Part shown: positions 35,401 through 47,368 of the stretch, one piece after another
Layout of the letters: every line of letters begins with the position of its first letter
How positions within the stretch are numbered: the first letter of the stretch is position 1
Source of the DNA: Acanthochlamys bracteata
Lineage: Eukaryota; Streptophyta; Magnoliopsida; Pandanales; Velloziaceae
Direction: 5' to 3'
DNA length: 64,000 bases
NCBI GenBank assembly: GCA_019914995.1
Contig: CM034143.1
Location: 2,296,501-2,360,500, forward strand
Notes under the pieces: model-generated
What the model saw: the letters and a program-made list of their open reading frames with translations, nothing else
Database searches by the model: none
Told to the model about the DNA's origin: nothing
Translations under genes and position numbers: made by a program

Positions 35401-38240
35401 AAGATTAAATTTATTAAAAATTTCTAAATCAAATGTTTTAAAAAGTTTTTTATAAATATTACTAACATGTCTTGAGTGATAAGAGAGCGTTTGATTGAGC
35501 ATTTTTTAAATTCTTTTAAAGTTTTTATTTTAAATTTTTTTAATATATATTTTATAAGTATATAAAAAAATTTTAAAAACTTTTAAAATATAAAAAAATT
35601 TCACATAATTAAATTTTTTATTACATATTTTATTATTTTTTTAAAATAAAAAAATAAAAAAAATTTTTATTTCAAAAAATTTTTATTTTATAAGCAATTT
35701 CCGTACGTCTTCTTTATATATGCCAACTTGCCAAGTGATTCATAAGTAGCCAGCTTATAGCTTTTGGTGATTGTGGCCACAATACTCTTTAATAAAACTT
35801 TTTCTATAAAAATCTCATAAAATAAAAATGGCATGATATGAGATGTGTGGTGCATGAAATAATTCCTAGAGTTCGGTTCTAAATTTTCTTAATTGATTGA
35901 TGTTAGCGAAATGCCTATTGCTTCAAATGAGTACGGCAACCAACGCAACTGTACTCTTCCAAATAACAACATCAAATGTCTAAAAGGTAATGTTTGTGAT
36001 TGTTTTCAACGTTTTTTTATTTAATTTTAATTTTTATATTTTAAAAATTACAAATTTTAAATTTATTAAATTTAAAAGTACAAAAAATTCTAAATTATAA
36101 AATATAATTATTATTTATTATTACTATTATATAATTTTAAATAAACTATTATTTTAAAAAACCTTTTAAAATATTTTTTATTTCATACAATGTTTCTTCA
36201 AAAAGAATTTTCAGAAATCCAGTAAAAGGTTAAAACCAATTCTTCTCATAAAGATTATTTCTTTGGGACAAAAAGGAATTATTTTTCTTCACCATAAATT
36301 TTATTTTTTTCAAATTTATTTTTAATATAACATAACTAAAAAATTTAAATAAATTTTTCTATCAAAAATATTTTAATTTAATTTTAAAATCTACTATTAT
36401 AATATCATTAATAAAAAAATTATATCTTATTAAATATTTTTAATTTTTAGTTTAATTTTAAACTCATTTTTAAAAACTTAAATTTATTCTAAAATAAACA
36501 CATCCAAACCAACCTATCATGTAAGGTAGAAATAGCTTCTTTTTTATGACGTAGTACCTAAGGCATTGGGTTTTTACTATTGCTGCATATATTGCTACAA
36601 CCAACCCATACATAATAGATCATCACATGATGGGTTTTTCAAATTTTAACAAACAGTGTTTAGTAAAAAATCTGTCATAACTTTTTTATGAGCAGTTGGA
36701 TTTTATTTATTTCTTTCTCCAGTTGAGTTACTGATGAATACTGATAATGGGTCCTTATCGGGATGTTTACTTAAAAACTTCATTTTTTTAAATCAAATGT
36801 TGAATATTAGACAGTTTATGTGTTTAAACATTTTTTATTAAAATTTTATTTTTAGTAGCTATATTTTTTATTTAAATTTTATTTTCAAACGATTATATTT
36901 TAAAATTAAAAGTATACTTTCAAACTTATTTAAAATAAAATTTATATTTATTTTGAATAACTTCTTTTTTTGATTCAATTCAAACAAGCACTGATTGATC
37001 CGTGACTAATGGTCTATTATCAGCGCCATTTCTCTTCTGTCTGAACTACAGTACAAGAAAGCATCATAACTGTTGCACTTCCGATGAGTTTGGGATTAAT
37101 AGCTTTTCTGAAATAAAAATTATTTTATTTTTTTTAATAAATATTATTTTTTTATTTTTAAAAAAATAACAAAAATATGTAATAAAAATATTTTATTATA
37201 TAAAATTTTTTTAAAATTTTTAAATATTTAATAAAATTTTTAAATATTTATAAAATATATATTAAAAATTAAAAAAACGAACGAAACGCCAATAGTTCCC
37301 AAACATGACGACCTTAACGATTGAGAAATAGAAATATGGTGATTCAGGAGCTGTTTGACATTATTTTTTCTAAATATTTTTTTTACTTTTTAATTTTAAT
37401 TTTTAAATATATTTTTATATAAATATTTAAAAGTTTATTTAAAGATTTAAAAAATATAAAAAAAATTTACGAGAATAAGATTTTTTTATTACTTATTTTT
37501 ATATTTTTAGATAAAAAATAAAACTTATTTTTAAAAAAAAATTATATTTTAAAAACAATCTATTTTAAAAATACTTTTAAACGTCAACTTAATTAGCCGC
37601 TAACTGATTTCTACGATGCAATATGAACTTATATTTCTTTGCATTATACTAAAATGTGAATGTGCAAGTGCTGAACTACTTATGAAATCTAATCACTTTG
37701 TGCTTACTGAATATATTAATAAGAAAAAAAGGAAAAAATAATGTATATTTTAAAATGGTCTACCTGAAAAATAGCAAGTGCGTCCGGCGGATCGGCAGCA
37801 GTGAGTTGCCGGAATGCAGTGTTGGGGTAGTCAAGCTCTCCTAAATCCTCCAACGTCAGCTCACTCTCCGCAACTAGGAACCCAACTCCAGCTCCATTGC
37901 AATCAATCTCCAGCCTTCCTTCTTCTTCATTGAACCTCAGCCTTCCAGCCAAGTAGTAGTAATGCTCCAGCAACTTGTCCAAAGCGGATTTCATCTTCTC
38001 CACAATGCTTGAAGGTGTTATGAAGTTTGGGTTTGCGGCGAAGAAATGGACGGTTTCCACATTGAAGTTGAGGATCTGGTCGATGTTGGAAAGGAACATG
38101 ATCTTGTTGATATTGTCTTCGTTCTTCGGAGGGGATATTCTTGAGGTGCTTGTAACGGTGACCTTTAGGTCCTGCAAAGGTGGAACTGCTTGAGCTATGT
38201 CCCCCGTTTCTCTCTCTCCTACTTGAGCTAAGGCCCCCAT
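32488..38240 (-). CDS. BAHD-family acyltransferase (GLAUCE/hydroxycinnamoyl-transferase-like)
   Basis: Two exons, 37764-38240 (159 codons) and 32488-33384 (298 codons plus stop), give 457 residues, normal for BAHD enzymes. The junction is CAG|GTAGAC to TTTTTCAG|GTAACC in phase 0. The start is ATG 38240 in good context (AGAAATGG). The catalytic HxxxD motif is HCIFDG in exon 2, at about residues 178-183. The usual C-terminal DFGWG motif is replaced by FSEVVYPWGKP. SNIDQILNFNVETVHFF in exon 1 resembles the plant GLAUCE-type subgroup, but substrate cannot be read from sequence. BAHD enzymes use a CoA thioester as acyl donor to acylate an alcohol or amine in the cytosol, in phenolic, cutin/suberin-linked or specialised metabolism. 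The exon 1-2 split just before the HxxxD region is a common BAHD intron position; the 4.4 kb size is unusual. Confidence 0.9.
33385..37763 (-). other. BAHD gene intron (4.4 kb)
   Basis: Very AT-rich. It contains the hAT-like element at 33495-34301 and several MITE-like AT-rich blocks (about 35485-35709, 37087-37292, 37346-37583). No coding sequence was seen. Confidence 0.8.
33495..34301. mobile_element. hAT-like non-autonomous transposon, copy 1
   Basis: Terminal inverted repeats are TAGGAGTGGCAATAT at the left and, as complement of the right end, TAGGGGTGGCAATAT (one mismatch in 15). They are flanked by an 8-bp target duplication, CATAAATT (33487-33494) and CATAAATC (34302-34309). The 8-bp duplication and the TAGGGGTGGCAA-type end are hAT features. 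The interior has no transposase frame. Both arms carry the motif CCATTTAATAATC-GGTCAAATTCG in the same orientation. A related copy lies at 53174-54037. Confidence 0.83.
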
Positions 38241-38334
38241 TTCTGTTTCTCCTACTACTCTTTCAAAGTAGTGGGTGATAATTTTTTGTGCTTTGTCTGT
38301 AGTATGTGAAGAGTCGAGCAATGCTACTCTGGCA

Positions 38335-38341
38335 TTTTATA
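38335..38341 (-). promoter_or_regulatory. TATA box of the BAHD acyltransferase gene
   Basis: TATAAAA on the minus strand lies about 95 bases upstream of the ATG at 38240. It implies a leader of about 65 bases. Confidence 0.6.
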
Positions 38342-39420
38342 CACAAAAAAAGCGGTCGAGTTTACAACATGTCTCAAGCTTACTTTCAATTTTACATGAA
38401 GAGGCTCTTTAGCAAACCGTTTACGTTGAGGTGCCTAAATCAGAGATAATGGGTCACAATTGAGAACCGAATCTATATATTATAAGGTTCAAACCAAGTA
38501 ACACATAGGTGCATTTGGCATCCCATTTTGAGTGGTTTTTTTTTATAAAAACATTCTAAGTACAAAAATATTATGTGCAATATTTAAAAATATTTTTCAA
38601 AAAATTAAAAAGTACGAGTGAATTATACGCTATGAAATGAATATATCTATAATTTTTTTTTCAAAAAAAAAATAAAAGAATTTCTAAACAGTTTATTATA
38701 TTTTTTCAAAAGGTTCTTCTTTAAGCTTGTCCAAACAACATCTAAATTGAAAGATCTATCTTTCTAATTTTTTTCAATAATATTTTTATTTTTTTTACTC
38801 GATCAATAAAGCGTATATAGAGTTCGATACTAATAGGTTATGAATTAACTCCAATATGTTAGGTGATGTTCCGAGGAGATTGAAGCAGATAATAAAGTTA
38901 AATATGTCCCAAATTCTGAATAGAATCCGTTAGCGCTTTTCAAAACTATGCAACTAAAAGTAGAATTTTTTTAGAATTAATTAGTAATAAAAAATAAGTT
39001 AAAATTTTTATAAATATTATTTTAAAATAATTAATAATTAATGTGGAATTAAAATTTTTTAAATACGCACTAACCATAGATCATAAATATGCCCCCATAA
39101 TTCGATGGAAGGATCAATATCCAAATAAGATTGGGGCATAACTATTGTGCGAATTTATTGCAAGATTAGTTTTATAATTGTTTTGGGATAAGACATGGAC
39201 TTCAAGATCTATCGAATACATTTGATATATGTTGCATCTCGTAGTGCAACAGGCATGGTGGAATTAAAAGATCGCATAATGTGGTTGGCATTAACCAGAA
39301 AACCTCCTAAACTGTTCTTGAATATTTGTGACCAAAACAGCATTCTCTCAAACTCACTTACATCTTGACCAAATATACATTTAGATAACTTTCTAGATGG
39401 AAGGTGCAAATTGACCGAGC

Positions 39421-39618
39421 GGCGTTTGGGAGTGATTATAAAATAAAGCTTTTCTTCATTAGAGAATATTTTTATCTTTTTTAAAAAATAATAAAAATAT
39501 GCAATAAAAAAATCTTACTACGTAGAATTTTTCTACACTTTTTAAATTTTTAAATAAATTTTTTAAATATTTATAATATATATATTAAAAAATATAAAAT
39601 AAACAGTCAAACAGGCCT
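39421..39618. mobile_element. AT-rich MITE-like repeat, copy
   Basis: It begins GGCGTTTGGGAGTGATTATA and ends CAGTCAAACAGGCC, so the ends are imperfectly inverted. The interior is nearly the same as 24847-25109 across about 150 bases (TAATAAAAATATGCAATAAAAA, GTAGAATTTTTCTACACTTT, AAATAAATTTTTTA). Confidence 0.6.
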
Positions 39619-40854
39619 CAGAACATTTCTAGAGCGTTTGCCATCCCTTTTGAAAAAAAATTTCTGAAAAATTTTATAAATTAAAAAACTCATTTTTTTA
39701 CTAAAAGATAAAAAAAATTAATGAAATTTTATTACATAATTTTTTATATTTTTTAAATTTAAAAAAATTATTAAAAATAAAATAAAAAATTAGAATTAAA
39801 GGAGTTAGAAAAGTTTAACCATACAATACCAATACCAACAAAGTGATAATGGAGAGACAGCGTTAGCACTATTCGTGGGCCATATGCTATCAATTTGAAC
39901 ATATAAATCATTACAAGTCACAAGTTTCAGGATAATCTCTTAACTATGTCTTTTATGAAGCAACAAACCCTTTGACAGTTGTTCCAAAGAACTTCATATC
40001 TAACCCACATAGTGCCTAAAGTTGTCTAACAGTTATTGGTAAAGCTATCCCTCTGGTAGACCTACGAGAAACAGTTCTACACATTTGCGTTGAATTGTTA
40101 GTAGAGTATTCGCATTTATAGATGTCATCCAAAAACAAATAATCTAACAAGAGAATGTCATTGACCTTATTCAGACTAACTTTCGACTGCACAATAAAGT
40201 GAGCTTTCTGTTCTTAAAACCAGTAAAACAAGATTAGCAAAATGGTACGACCAATATTGTAATATGAATCAAGGCAGAACAAATAACATTGCCTTCACAA
40301 ATTTGAATAAATATCTTTCATCACAAACCAGTCGAGCTGTTTGGTTATTAATTATTAAATCAAAGAGTTTGTTGGGTCTTTAAATGAACGATGTCTAAAT
40401 ATCTGCCAACTTCTTTGCTACAACAATAAATGTTTTTCTGCCAACAACCGCCTAATTTCTACTTAATTTTGCTGTCGAAGGTACAGCAGAAACATTTAAA
40501 GGGAAAAAAATAGAACCACCTGTGAATCAAACAATTCAGCAGTATTACAACCCAACAATGCCTTCTTCACATTTCTTTATATATATATTTTAAATTTTCG
40601 AACAGTTACAAAAGCTATCCCCGTATCAATGAAGTTGCAGAAATTTTCTGTTCAACACTGTGCAGAGCTTTAATTACCAGTAAAAAGTTGGAAGAGTTTT
40701 TATTGTTATAATTATCATTATGTTGGGATGTACTACAAGGGCCCAACCATAGCCTAACTTGCAAATATAGATTTCTTTGAATGTGAATTTATGAGTAACA
40801 TCATTCTATGTTGGATGTTGTTCTGGTGAACAATGTGATTTTCTGCATCTCTCA

Positions 40855-40875
40855 CTCTCTCTCTCTCTCTCTCTC
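40855..40875. repeat. (CT)n microsatellite
   Basis: About ten CT units after an interrupted start near 40849. Intergenic. Confidence 0.95.
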
Positions 40876-41607
40876 ACGGAAATGTAGAATTTAATCTGAA
40901 TTAATAGTATGAGAATTTAATTTTCGTTTCAAATGTAGAAGGACATTACTGCTGGCAGTGGCATTCATTCATAATAGCAGTAGGTACACTATCCATTTTT
41001 GCAAAAGAAATTTACAGACTTTATGGTGCAAAACATGGTCTCACCAATTAAAAGAACAGAGCTAAGAATATTTTCGGGGTAAATTTCACGGTCATCCCTT
41101 GAAATTCTGGCGCCGGTTTCTTAAAATATCTCACGTTATTTATTTGTCTTGTTATATATTGTTTTATATAGATTTGAACTCCCAACCTATTGAACTAGTT
41201 TCTAGAATTGATTTGTACCTAAAGCCATCTAACATGGTAACGGAAGAGATTACTTGTAGGAATTAGGCTCGTAAGGTAAATGGCCCTTGAAAAAATTGTA
41301 TCCGACTATACACGCTACGTAGTGAAGAGAGTGATAAATTATCTCACATTACTTGTTTATCCTATTGTTGTTTTGTTTGTATGAGTTTGGGCATCATCAA
41401 TTTTTTAAAGAAAATTTTTAGGGTTAAATTTTATCTAAGGTCCATCTAACACTCTTAATCTTTACTACGTGAAAAGTGGCCTTTTGTCCCTTGGATAAAG
41501 TTATATCAAACAAATATATGCATGAAAATCCACTAAAAGAATAATAAGGCGTTAACTAAACGCGAGAACTTACAAGTAGCTGCACATTTTCTAGATATAT
41601 TGCTTGA

Positions 41608-43439
41608 TGTTGGAACTCCAAAATTGATTTTGATGATAATAATAATTAAGAATTATAGTTTATGGATTAGGGTGAACCAATGATTGCAATCAAATTCTGC
41701 AGAAATTCATAAAACAGATCTATCCCACAGACAATAAGCCAGATTTCTTTTATACCATACAGAACAGAGAATCTCTCAGCCACCAAACAACCAGCTGTCT
41801 AATTGCTGCTACATGGATAAACAAAAAATCGCAAACAGAGAAGAGCAGAAAAACAGAGTATCGCCAACAGAGATGAACAGAAAACAGATGACTCAATAGC
41901 CGGCTACTTCGCTGCTATTTCACTGCTGCTCGCTGGACAGAGAAGAATCCGAAAATCGTGATAATCATTCACTCTTCAGAAGTAATTTCAAGCATGATGC
42001 CGATTCCATTTGAACTTCAACTTTTTATCAGAGACGGGCCAACATGCACACTATAGGATTGACCGAATAACACATCACATGATGATCAATATAAACTTGA
42101 AAAAATCGTGGAATGATAGATGAATTCTGTAAACAGAGAATAGAATCGGACATTGATGAACAACTTTTCAAATGTAATTGAATCAAGAATTCGTCATCTA
42201 TTTGAAGCAAAATCTTGAAGACTTACTGAGGAATATATCATCTACAAGTTCATATCAAGAATCATGAAGAATCACAACAAGAGAAGATAAAGAACACAGT
42301 GCAAAGTATTATCAGAATCATGTCTTGGTATAATGCAGAAATGCTTCAACATGCAGATTTCGATTTTCCTTCAGAAGAAATCACGAATTTAATTATAAGG
42401 TGATATCATTCCACAAATATATTATCTTGTTATTACACAGAACTAAGCTATATTGAGCCACCATATTATTGAAGAACAAGTTCAAGTATAGAGATTGATA
42501 GATGGCAATGAAAACCCACTAAACACGGTAGAAAATTTTCTGGACTCACAACGCACTGGAGCAATTCAAATAGAAGATCTTCAACGAGCAAAAATCATCC
42601 TCAATTTTACAAAAAAGGAAAGCTCAATAATAAAGGAAAGAAAGCACACTATACAAGTCAAGATCTTTTGATCAAGTCAAGCAGTCAACATGGGTTCCTG
42701 CACAGAGACGAAACACTATAAGAAAGGAGACTGAGCAACAAAGAAAGTGCGCAGAGAGAGGGAAAAAAAAGACAAGCAAAACAGAGACATACAAGAACTC
42801 TACTACTCTACGCCAACAACAAAAATATTTTGCTGCTGATCATACTGAAAAAATTTCTCTCAGCAATATCTCTGATCATCTCATTAGAAATATTTTATGA
42901 ACACATAACCTTTATGAGATAGATCATGTGCTCAATTTCTGTTTATTTTTCTTGTAACCTTTTACTGACATTGTGAAGGTGGTGCTGCGGGCACCGGTAA
43001 AGGAAGCTCAGATGGAGCTTGGTGTAAGCTCTTAGACATTGTAATAAAGCTAGCAAATCAGCCAGGGGATAGGCGTGTCCAGTAGACTGTTAGGGATTAT
43101 CTTGGTGAAGAAATCCGGTAGAGTAAGTGTGCTTGGTGAAGCACTTTGCTTTAGGTGTATTTGTAGCTTATTAAAAGTTTAGTGAAGCTTTGGCTCTGGT
43201 GATAGAGCGACCGTGGATGTAGGCAAAGGAGTTTTGCCGAGCCACATTAAATATCCTGAGCACTACCCTTTTTACTTATGTCAGTAAACACTCTAACTCT
43301 CTCTATCTGCAGGTTACAGAATTGACACAGCCGGCTGTAAGCTTGCTGCCAGTAGGATAATTAAACTTGACGAAAATTTTTATTGATTAACTCAATTCAC
43401 CCCTCCCCTCTTGAGTTAATCTTACAGGAAAACCTAACA
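41608..43439 (+). mobile_element. Solo LTR of a Ty1/copia-type retrotransposon
   Basis: The element starts TGTTGGAACTCC and ends CCTAACA, thus TG...CA, and is flanked on both sides by a perfect 5-bp target duplication CTTGA (41603-41607 and 43440-43444). Near its 3' end are GTGATAGAGCGACCGTGGAT, a downstream GCCGAGCCACATTAAA, and an AATTCACCCCTCCCCTCTTG stretch. These are phrases I associate with long plant copia LTRs of the SIRE/Maximus kind. At 1,832 bp with no internal coding or primer-binding region attached, it is a solo LTR left by LTR-LTR recombination. Boundaries are directly visible; the lineage is inferred, and the plus orientation is inferred from where these phrases sit. Confidence 0.88.
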
Positions 43440-43765
43440 CTTGACATATGTATATTGTCCTTGTAGCTCTACCCTTGTATTTTTTTCTAGAATTATATCC
43501 TTACATAAGGTCGGCATATTATATTAAGATCATTGCTAAAAGAATACAAGAATTTGACGATATTTCTTATCTTTAAAGAATCTGGAATCTATCATTGAAC
43601 AATCTGTATACATATCAAAGGGAAAGATAAGGAATACTGCAGACGATAAGTTATCCGCAATAAGGGAACCACAAACCTAAATTCTAGTTGTTCTTCTACC
43701 CATAACTATTGTGCGAGGTTCTTGTAAACATCATATACTAAAAAAGTAGGCTTCCCAAGAATATA

Positions 43766-44090
43766 GCATTACTACAAAAAGTACTATTTATCTACTGACA
43801 AATTTCAGTCGATAATATTTACAATATACTGACCAAAACAAAATCAAACAGTAAAGTTTTTAATTTACCTATTGAAAACTAAAGTAGTTGGTAATTAGGG
43901 CAACTTACAGATTGAAATAACTTCAAGTCAATAATCCTGACGTCTTATTGACATAAGTGTGTTCTAGTTAGTAATTTTACCAACTAAGATCTAACTAAAC
44001 GTTAATAGTTACTGACCACCAGACTTATCAAGTTACAAATCACTAAAGTTACCAACTGAGTTGATATATAGTGGGTATTTTGATGCAATT
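43766..44090 (+). mobile_element. Possible CACTA-type transposon end, degraded
   Basis: CATTACTACAAAAAGTACTA at about 43766 resembles a decayed CACTACAAGAAAA terminus. It is followed by repeated words such as CTACTGACAAATTTCAGTCGAT, ACTGACC and GTTGGTAAT in alternating orientation, as in CACTA subterminal arrays. No transposase or opposite end was found. Confidence 0.35.
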
Positions 44091-45000
44091 ATAGACTAGA
44101 TGTATATTAGTCTGTAATCATCACAAAAAAACTATAAAATCTATTTAAAGTTTTATGCATTTTATACATAAGAAACTTATATGATAATTAATTAGTTTGT
44201 GCGTAATTTTAGGTTAGACTAACTTCTGAAACTTATCTAATAGAGTAGAGATTCAAATATATATCATAATAAGCTGTTGAAGGGGTATCCAAATAGCGCC
44301 CACTTGTTTATGCAATTTACTAAAGATTATTTGATTGATGCTAGTGAGATGTACTATTCATGTTAACATTGTTTGAATAGATACTCACATGTCCTTGATA
44401 TAATATATATGCTTTACTTGTTAATGGTTTTACGATGTCCTACACTGTATGGAACCTTATCGATAGTCACTAACCGAGGTGATTACAAGTCATAATGGCC
44501 GTGGAGATGGAGCTCCAATGAGACATGGTGAAGATGAGAAATATGATAAGATGTTTGTACTTTTCAAGAATATACGTAGGAGTAGTTTTGTGGACTTAGG
44601 GATCTCTAGATCGGGGAGGGAGTGTCTCACCCAATCATCTAGCGATGAAGGATCACAGAACCTGATAAACATTTAATTATATATTTTATAACACTGTTAT
44701 TGATATAGTTAAGCTTTTTTTTTTCTATTTATAAGCTAAGGTGTGGTAATTTTTGTGTTAGGTAAAGAAGAAAAAAGATAAAGAGAGAAGAGTTAAAGAA
44801 GTGATCTGCAAATAACTTATGCAGAAATAACTAAGAAAGTTATTAAAAGTTATTGCACTTATTATATTCAACCCGAGAGCCATCTAGATATAGACCAAAA
44901 TAGGAATCTAGACTGAGAGCAGCTACCAAAATTGGTATTCAAATTGCTAGAGCTTTAAAATTTTAGATTTTCTTTCTTTTCACCATAATACTAATTATAA

Positions 45001-45175
45001 GATCGGGTACCCACACTAAAAGATTGATCAACCTTTTATGAGTTAGCCTTCTCTACTTATAAACATATACATATTTAAATATCTAGCCAATATGAAACTA
45101 TTAAAGAACATGGGCTGTTAACCACATCAATGCAAGATCCACTTGGCCCAATTCTATACGAGTTATTAGCCCACT
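45001..45175. repeat. Dispersed repeat, copy B
   Basis: It matches copy A at 30735-30905: ATCGGGTACCCACACTAAAA, GATTGATCAACC, CTTATAAACATATACAT, AGCCAATATGAAACTATTAA and CCACTTGGCCCAATTC, in the same order and orientation. Confidence 0.7.
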
Positions 45176-46389
45176 TCTAAGTTGACTTATCTTTTTTTAT
45201 TTTGGTACTATTTTCAGACCCCTTCGGTACTACTTCTGGCCTAGGTCAACCTGGAGGCCCTACATACTTTTCATACAATTTATTGTGTATCGGCATAGTT
45301 AAACTCTCTAAACTAATTAGGATGAAACGCTAATAATATGAGTTAATTCTTAAATATTATATCATATATAGACTGTTGATATAATTGTGAGTTGTTAATT
45401 ACTATAAGAGAATATGTATTTAGGTGTTAAATTTATATGTATTATCAACATTAGATTTGATATCTAATTACCTTATTAATTATGTTTAGAGGACCAACCG
45501 AAAAATGATTTATGAATCACATGATTAATAACTATAATTAGTATTATTTAATCAAGGTGAATGTAATTATATGATTTGTGATTTCGTATGGTTTTATGCA
45601 TCTCTAGCAATCTTCACAATCATCATCAAACCGTTGTTCCATTTGGCTAAGGATTAAATTAAAAGAATTATTGTTGGATTTTAATACTCTAATTATTTTT
45701 GTTTATGTTTTCAAAATGCATATTTTATTTCATTTTCTTAGCTTTGATACATTTTTATTAGCTTTGACAAAATACAATTTTTGATAGTTAATTTGGGTTA
45801 GAGTTAGCAGCATCCATAAAATAAATTCGTTATACGCTTTACGGTAGACGACAATTGTACACTTACGAGATAAATTATGATAAAATCTTTGAGTTTTTAA
45901 TTAAATGATTTTGTCCTTGTAAAATTTTTGGTACTATTGCTAGAGATTATTTGTTTGACTTTGATTCAATATAACTTTATTTAAATTCACATAGGTTTAT
46001 TTGAAAATTGACAGTTGTTTTGCATTTAGCTCTTTTCTTTTACATTTTTAATTCACTTTGTATTTAGTTTAGAGCATTTAGTTTCAGTTTTCATTCGTAA
46101 GTTGCATTATTGTATGATAAATCACTCTCAATATCAATAATCTCTTAAATTTGATCATGACTATTGAAAAACAAGTTAGAGATGATTATTGTACCAAATA
46201 AAATAATAAAAGATTTTGACATCTTCATAGTTTCTGTATCTATCTAGTATAGTTATACTTGATGCGGGTAGAAAGTATACCTTGGAGAACTATTTATTTT
46301 ATTACGATGCCTCCGTTTACGGTTGAATAATAAGGATCTTTTAGCTCATATTAGATAAATTTTTTGCGTGAAGGTCATTCTGCCCCGCC

Positions 46390-46640
46390 GCAACTGCTTG
46401 CTTTCCTTCTCTCCCGGACGATGGCTATTTACACCTTCAGTTGCCGTTTTCTTACCCTTCTGTGACATTTCGATCGAGTATTCTACTCGTTGACAGGTTC
46501 TTATTGCTAATGGCTGGCTTGCTGGACTCCGACGCCACTAAAGAGGACCTTTCGCCAATCCAGAAGCACTACAATCCCGGGGACGAGGTTGACTTTCAAG
46601 GGAGGAGAAGGTTATGCAATCGATTGACAGGATCATAGTG
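46390..46640 (+). other. GC-balanced open frame of unknown nature
   Basis: A frame from 46441 to the TAG at 46636-46638 encodes about 65 residues including SDATKEDLSPIQKHYNPGD. Its base composition is clearly higher in GC than the surrounding AT-rich DNA, so it may be a captured or decayed exon. The sequence TTGACAG|GTTCTT around 46490 even resembles a splice site. I do not recognise the protein and do not call it a gene. Confidence 0.25.
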
Positions 46641-47368
46641 AAACTTCCCTAGGACCAGCAATGCATAGATGTTTGAATCTCTTTTAATTCAAACACCACT
46701 TTATTAGCAGTTATTATGCATGATATAATTATTATATTAGGTTACAAGAACTAGTCGTTAGAATAGGTGGAATTCATTTGCATGCATTAATAATTGCTAT
46801 TGGAGAACGTTTTGTAGTTCTACTTTCTAGGAGATAACATGCTTGCTACTCTCCTATTTATTTTGTACCCGCCATGAAAGGATTATCCGAGATGAACCAG
46901 CTTAATAAGTTAATTTCTTCGTTTTCCAAATTTGTTCACTCTTGTAAACTTACTAATCAGAACTCAGTGGTTCTTTCCGGCAATAGCACACGTCAATATG
47001 TCGGACAAGATCTTGCTGTCGACAAGAATTAAACCCGCTCATTGCTCAACTGCCCTTCACCAGGTTTAAACAAAATTTAGATCCATACTGTCCATCCTGA
47101 GTCAATAATGTCAATCAAATCATAAGTGCATATGAAGTGAACTTCAAAGAATTCCATAATCAAAATGTAACAAATAGTCCTGCACTAACCAGAACACAGT
47201 GAGTACGTACCTACTCCCCTGTGTTAATAACAGGTATTGAAATGGGAATATGAGGTAGAACAGCAACAGGCGTAAAGGATATAAAAACTTCATCCAAAAG
47301 CAAGACTCTTCTTTCTGCTAATTTTCATTATTTAAATTAGTACGACTCTTGATTTTGTCATACGAACC

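Larger units (their letters stand above)
38342..41607. other. Intergenic region, no intact gene
   Basis: AT-rich with MITE-like copies at 39421-39618 and from about 39634, and a CT microsatellite near 40855. A 66-codon minus frame at 39209-39409 has no recognised domain. Confidence 0.55.
43445..47368. other. Intergenic region, transposon debris, no intact gene
   Basis: The CACTA-like end lies at the left, then a 65-codon frame at 44479-44676 without recognised domain, then dispersed repeat copy B (45001-45175). AT-rich DNA follows, then a locally GC-balanced frame at 46441-46638. The BIO2 3' UTR should occupy the last few hundred bases. Confidence 0.5.

Noticed and set aside
38241-38321. Upstream extension of the BAHD frame to 38321
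   Set aside because: It opens with TTG and lies in the predicted leader, downstream of the TATA box; the ATG at 38240 has good context.
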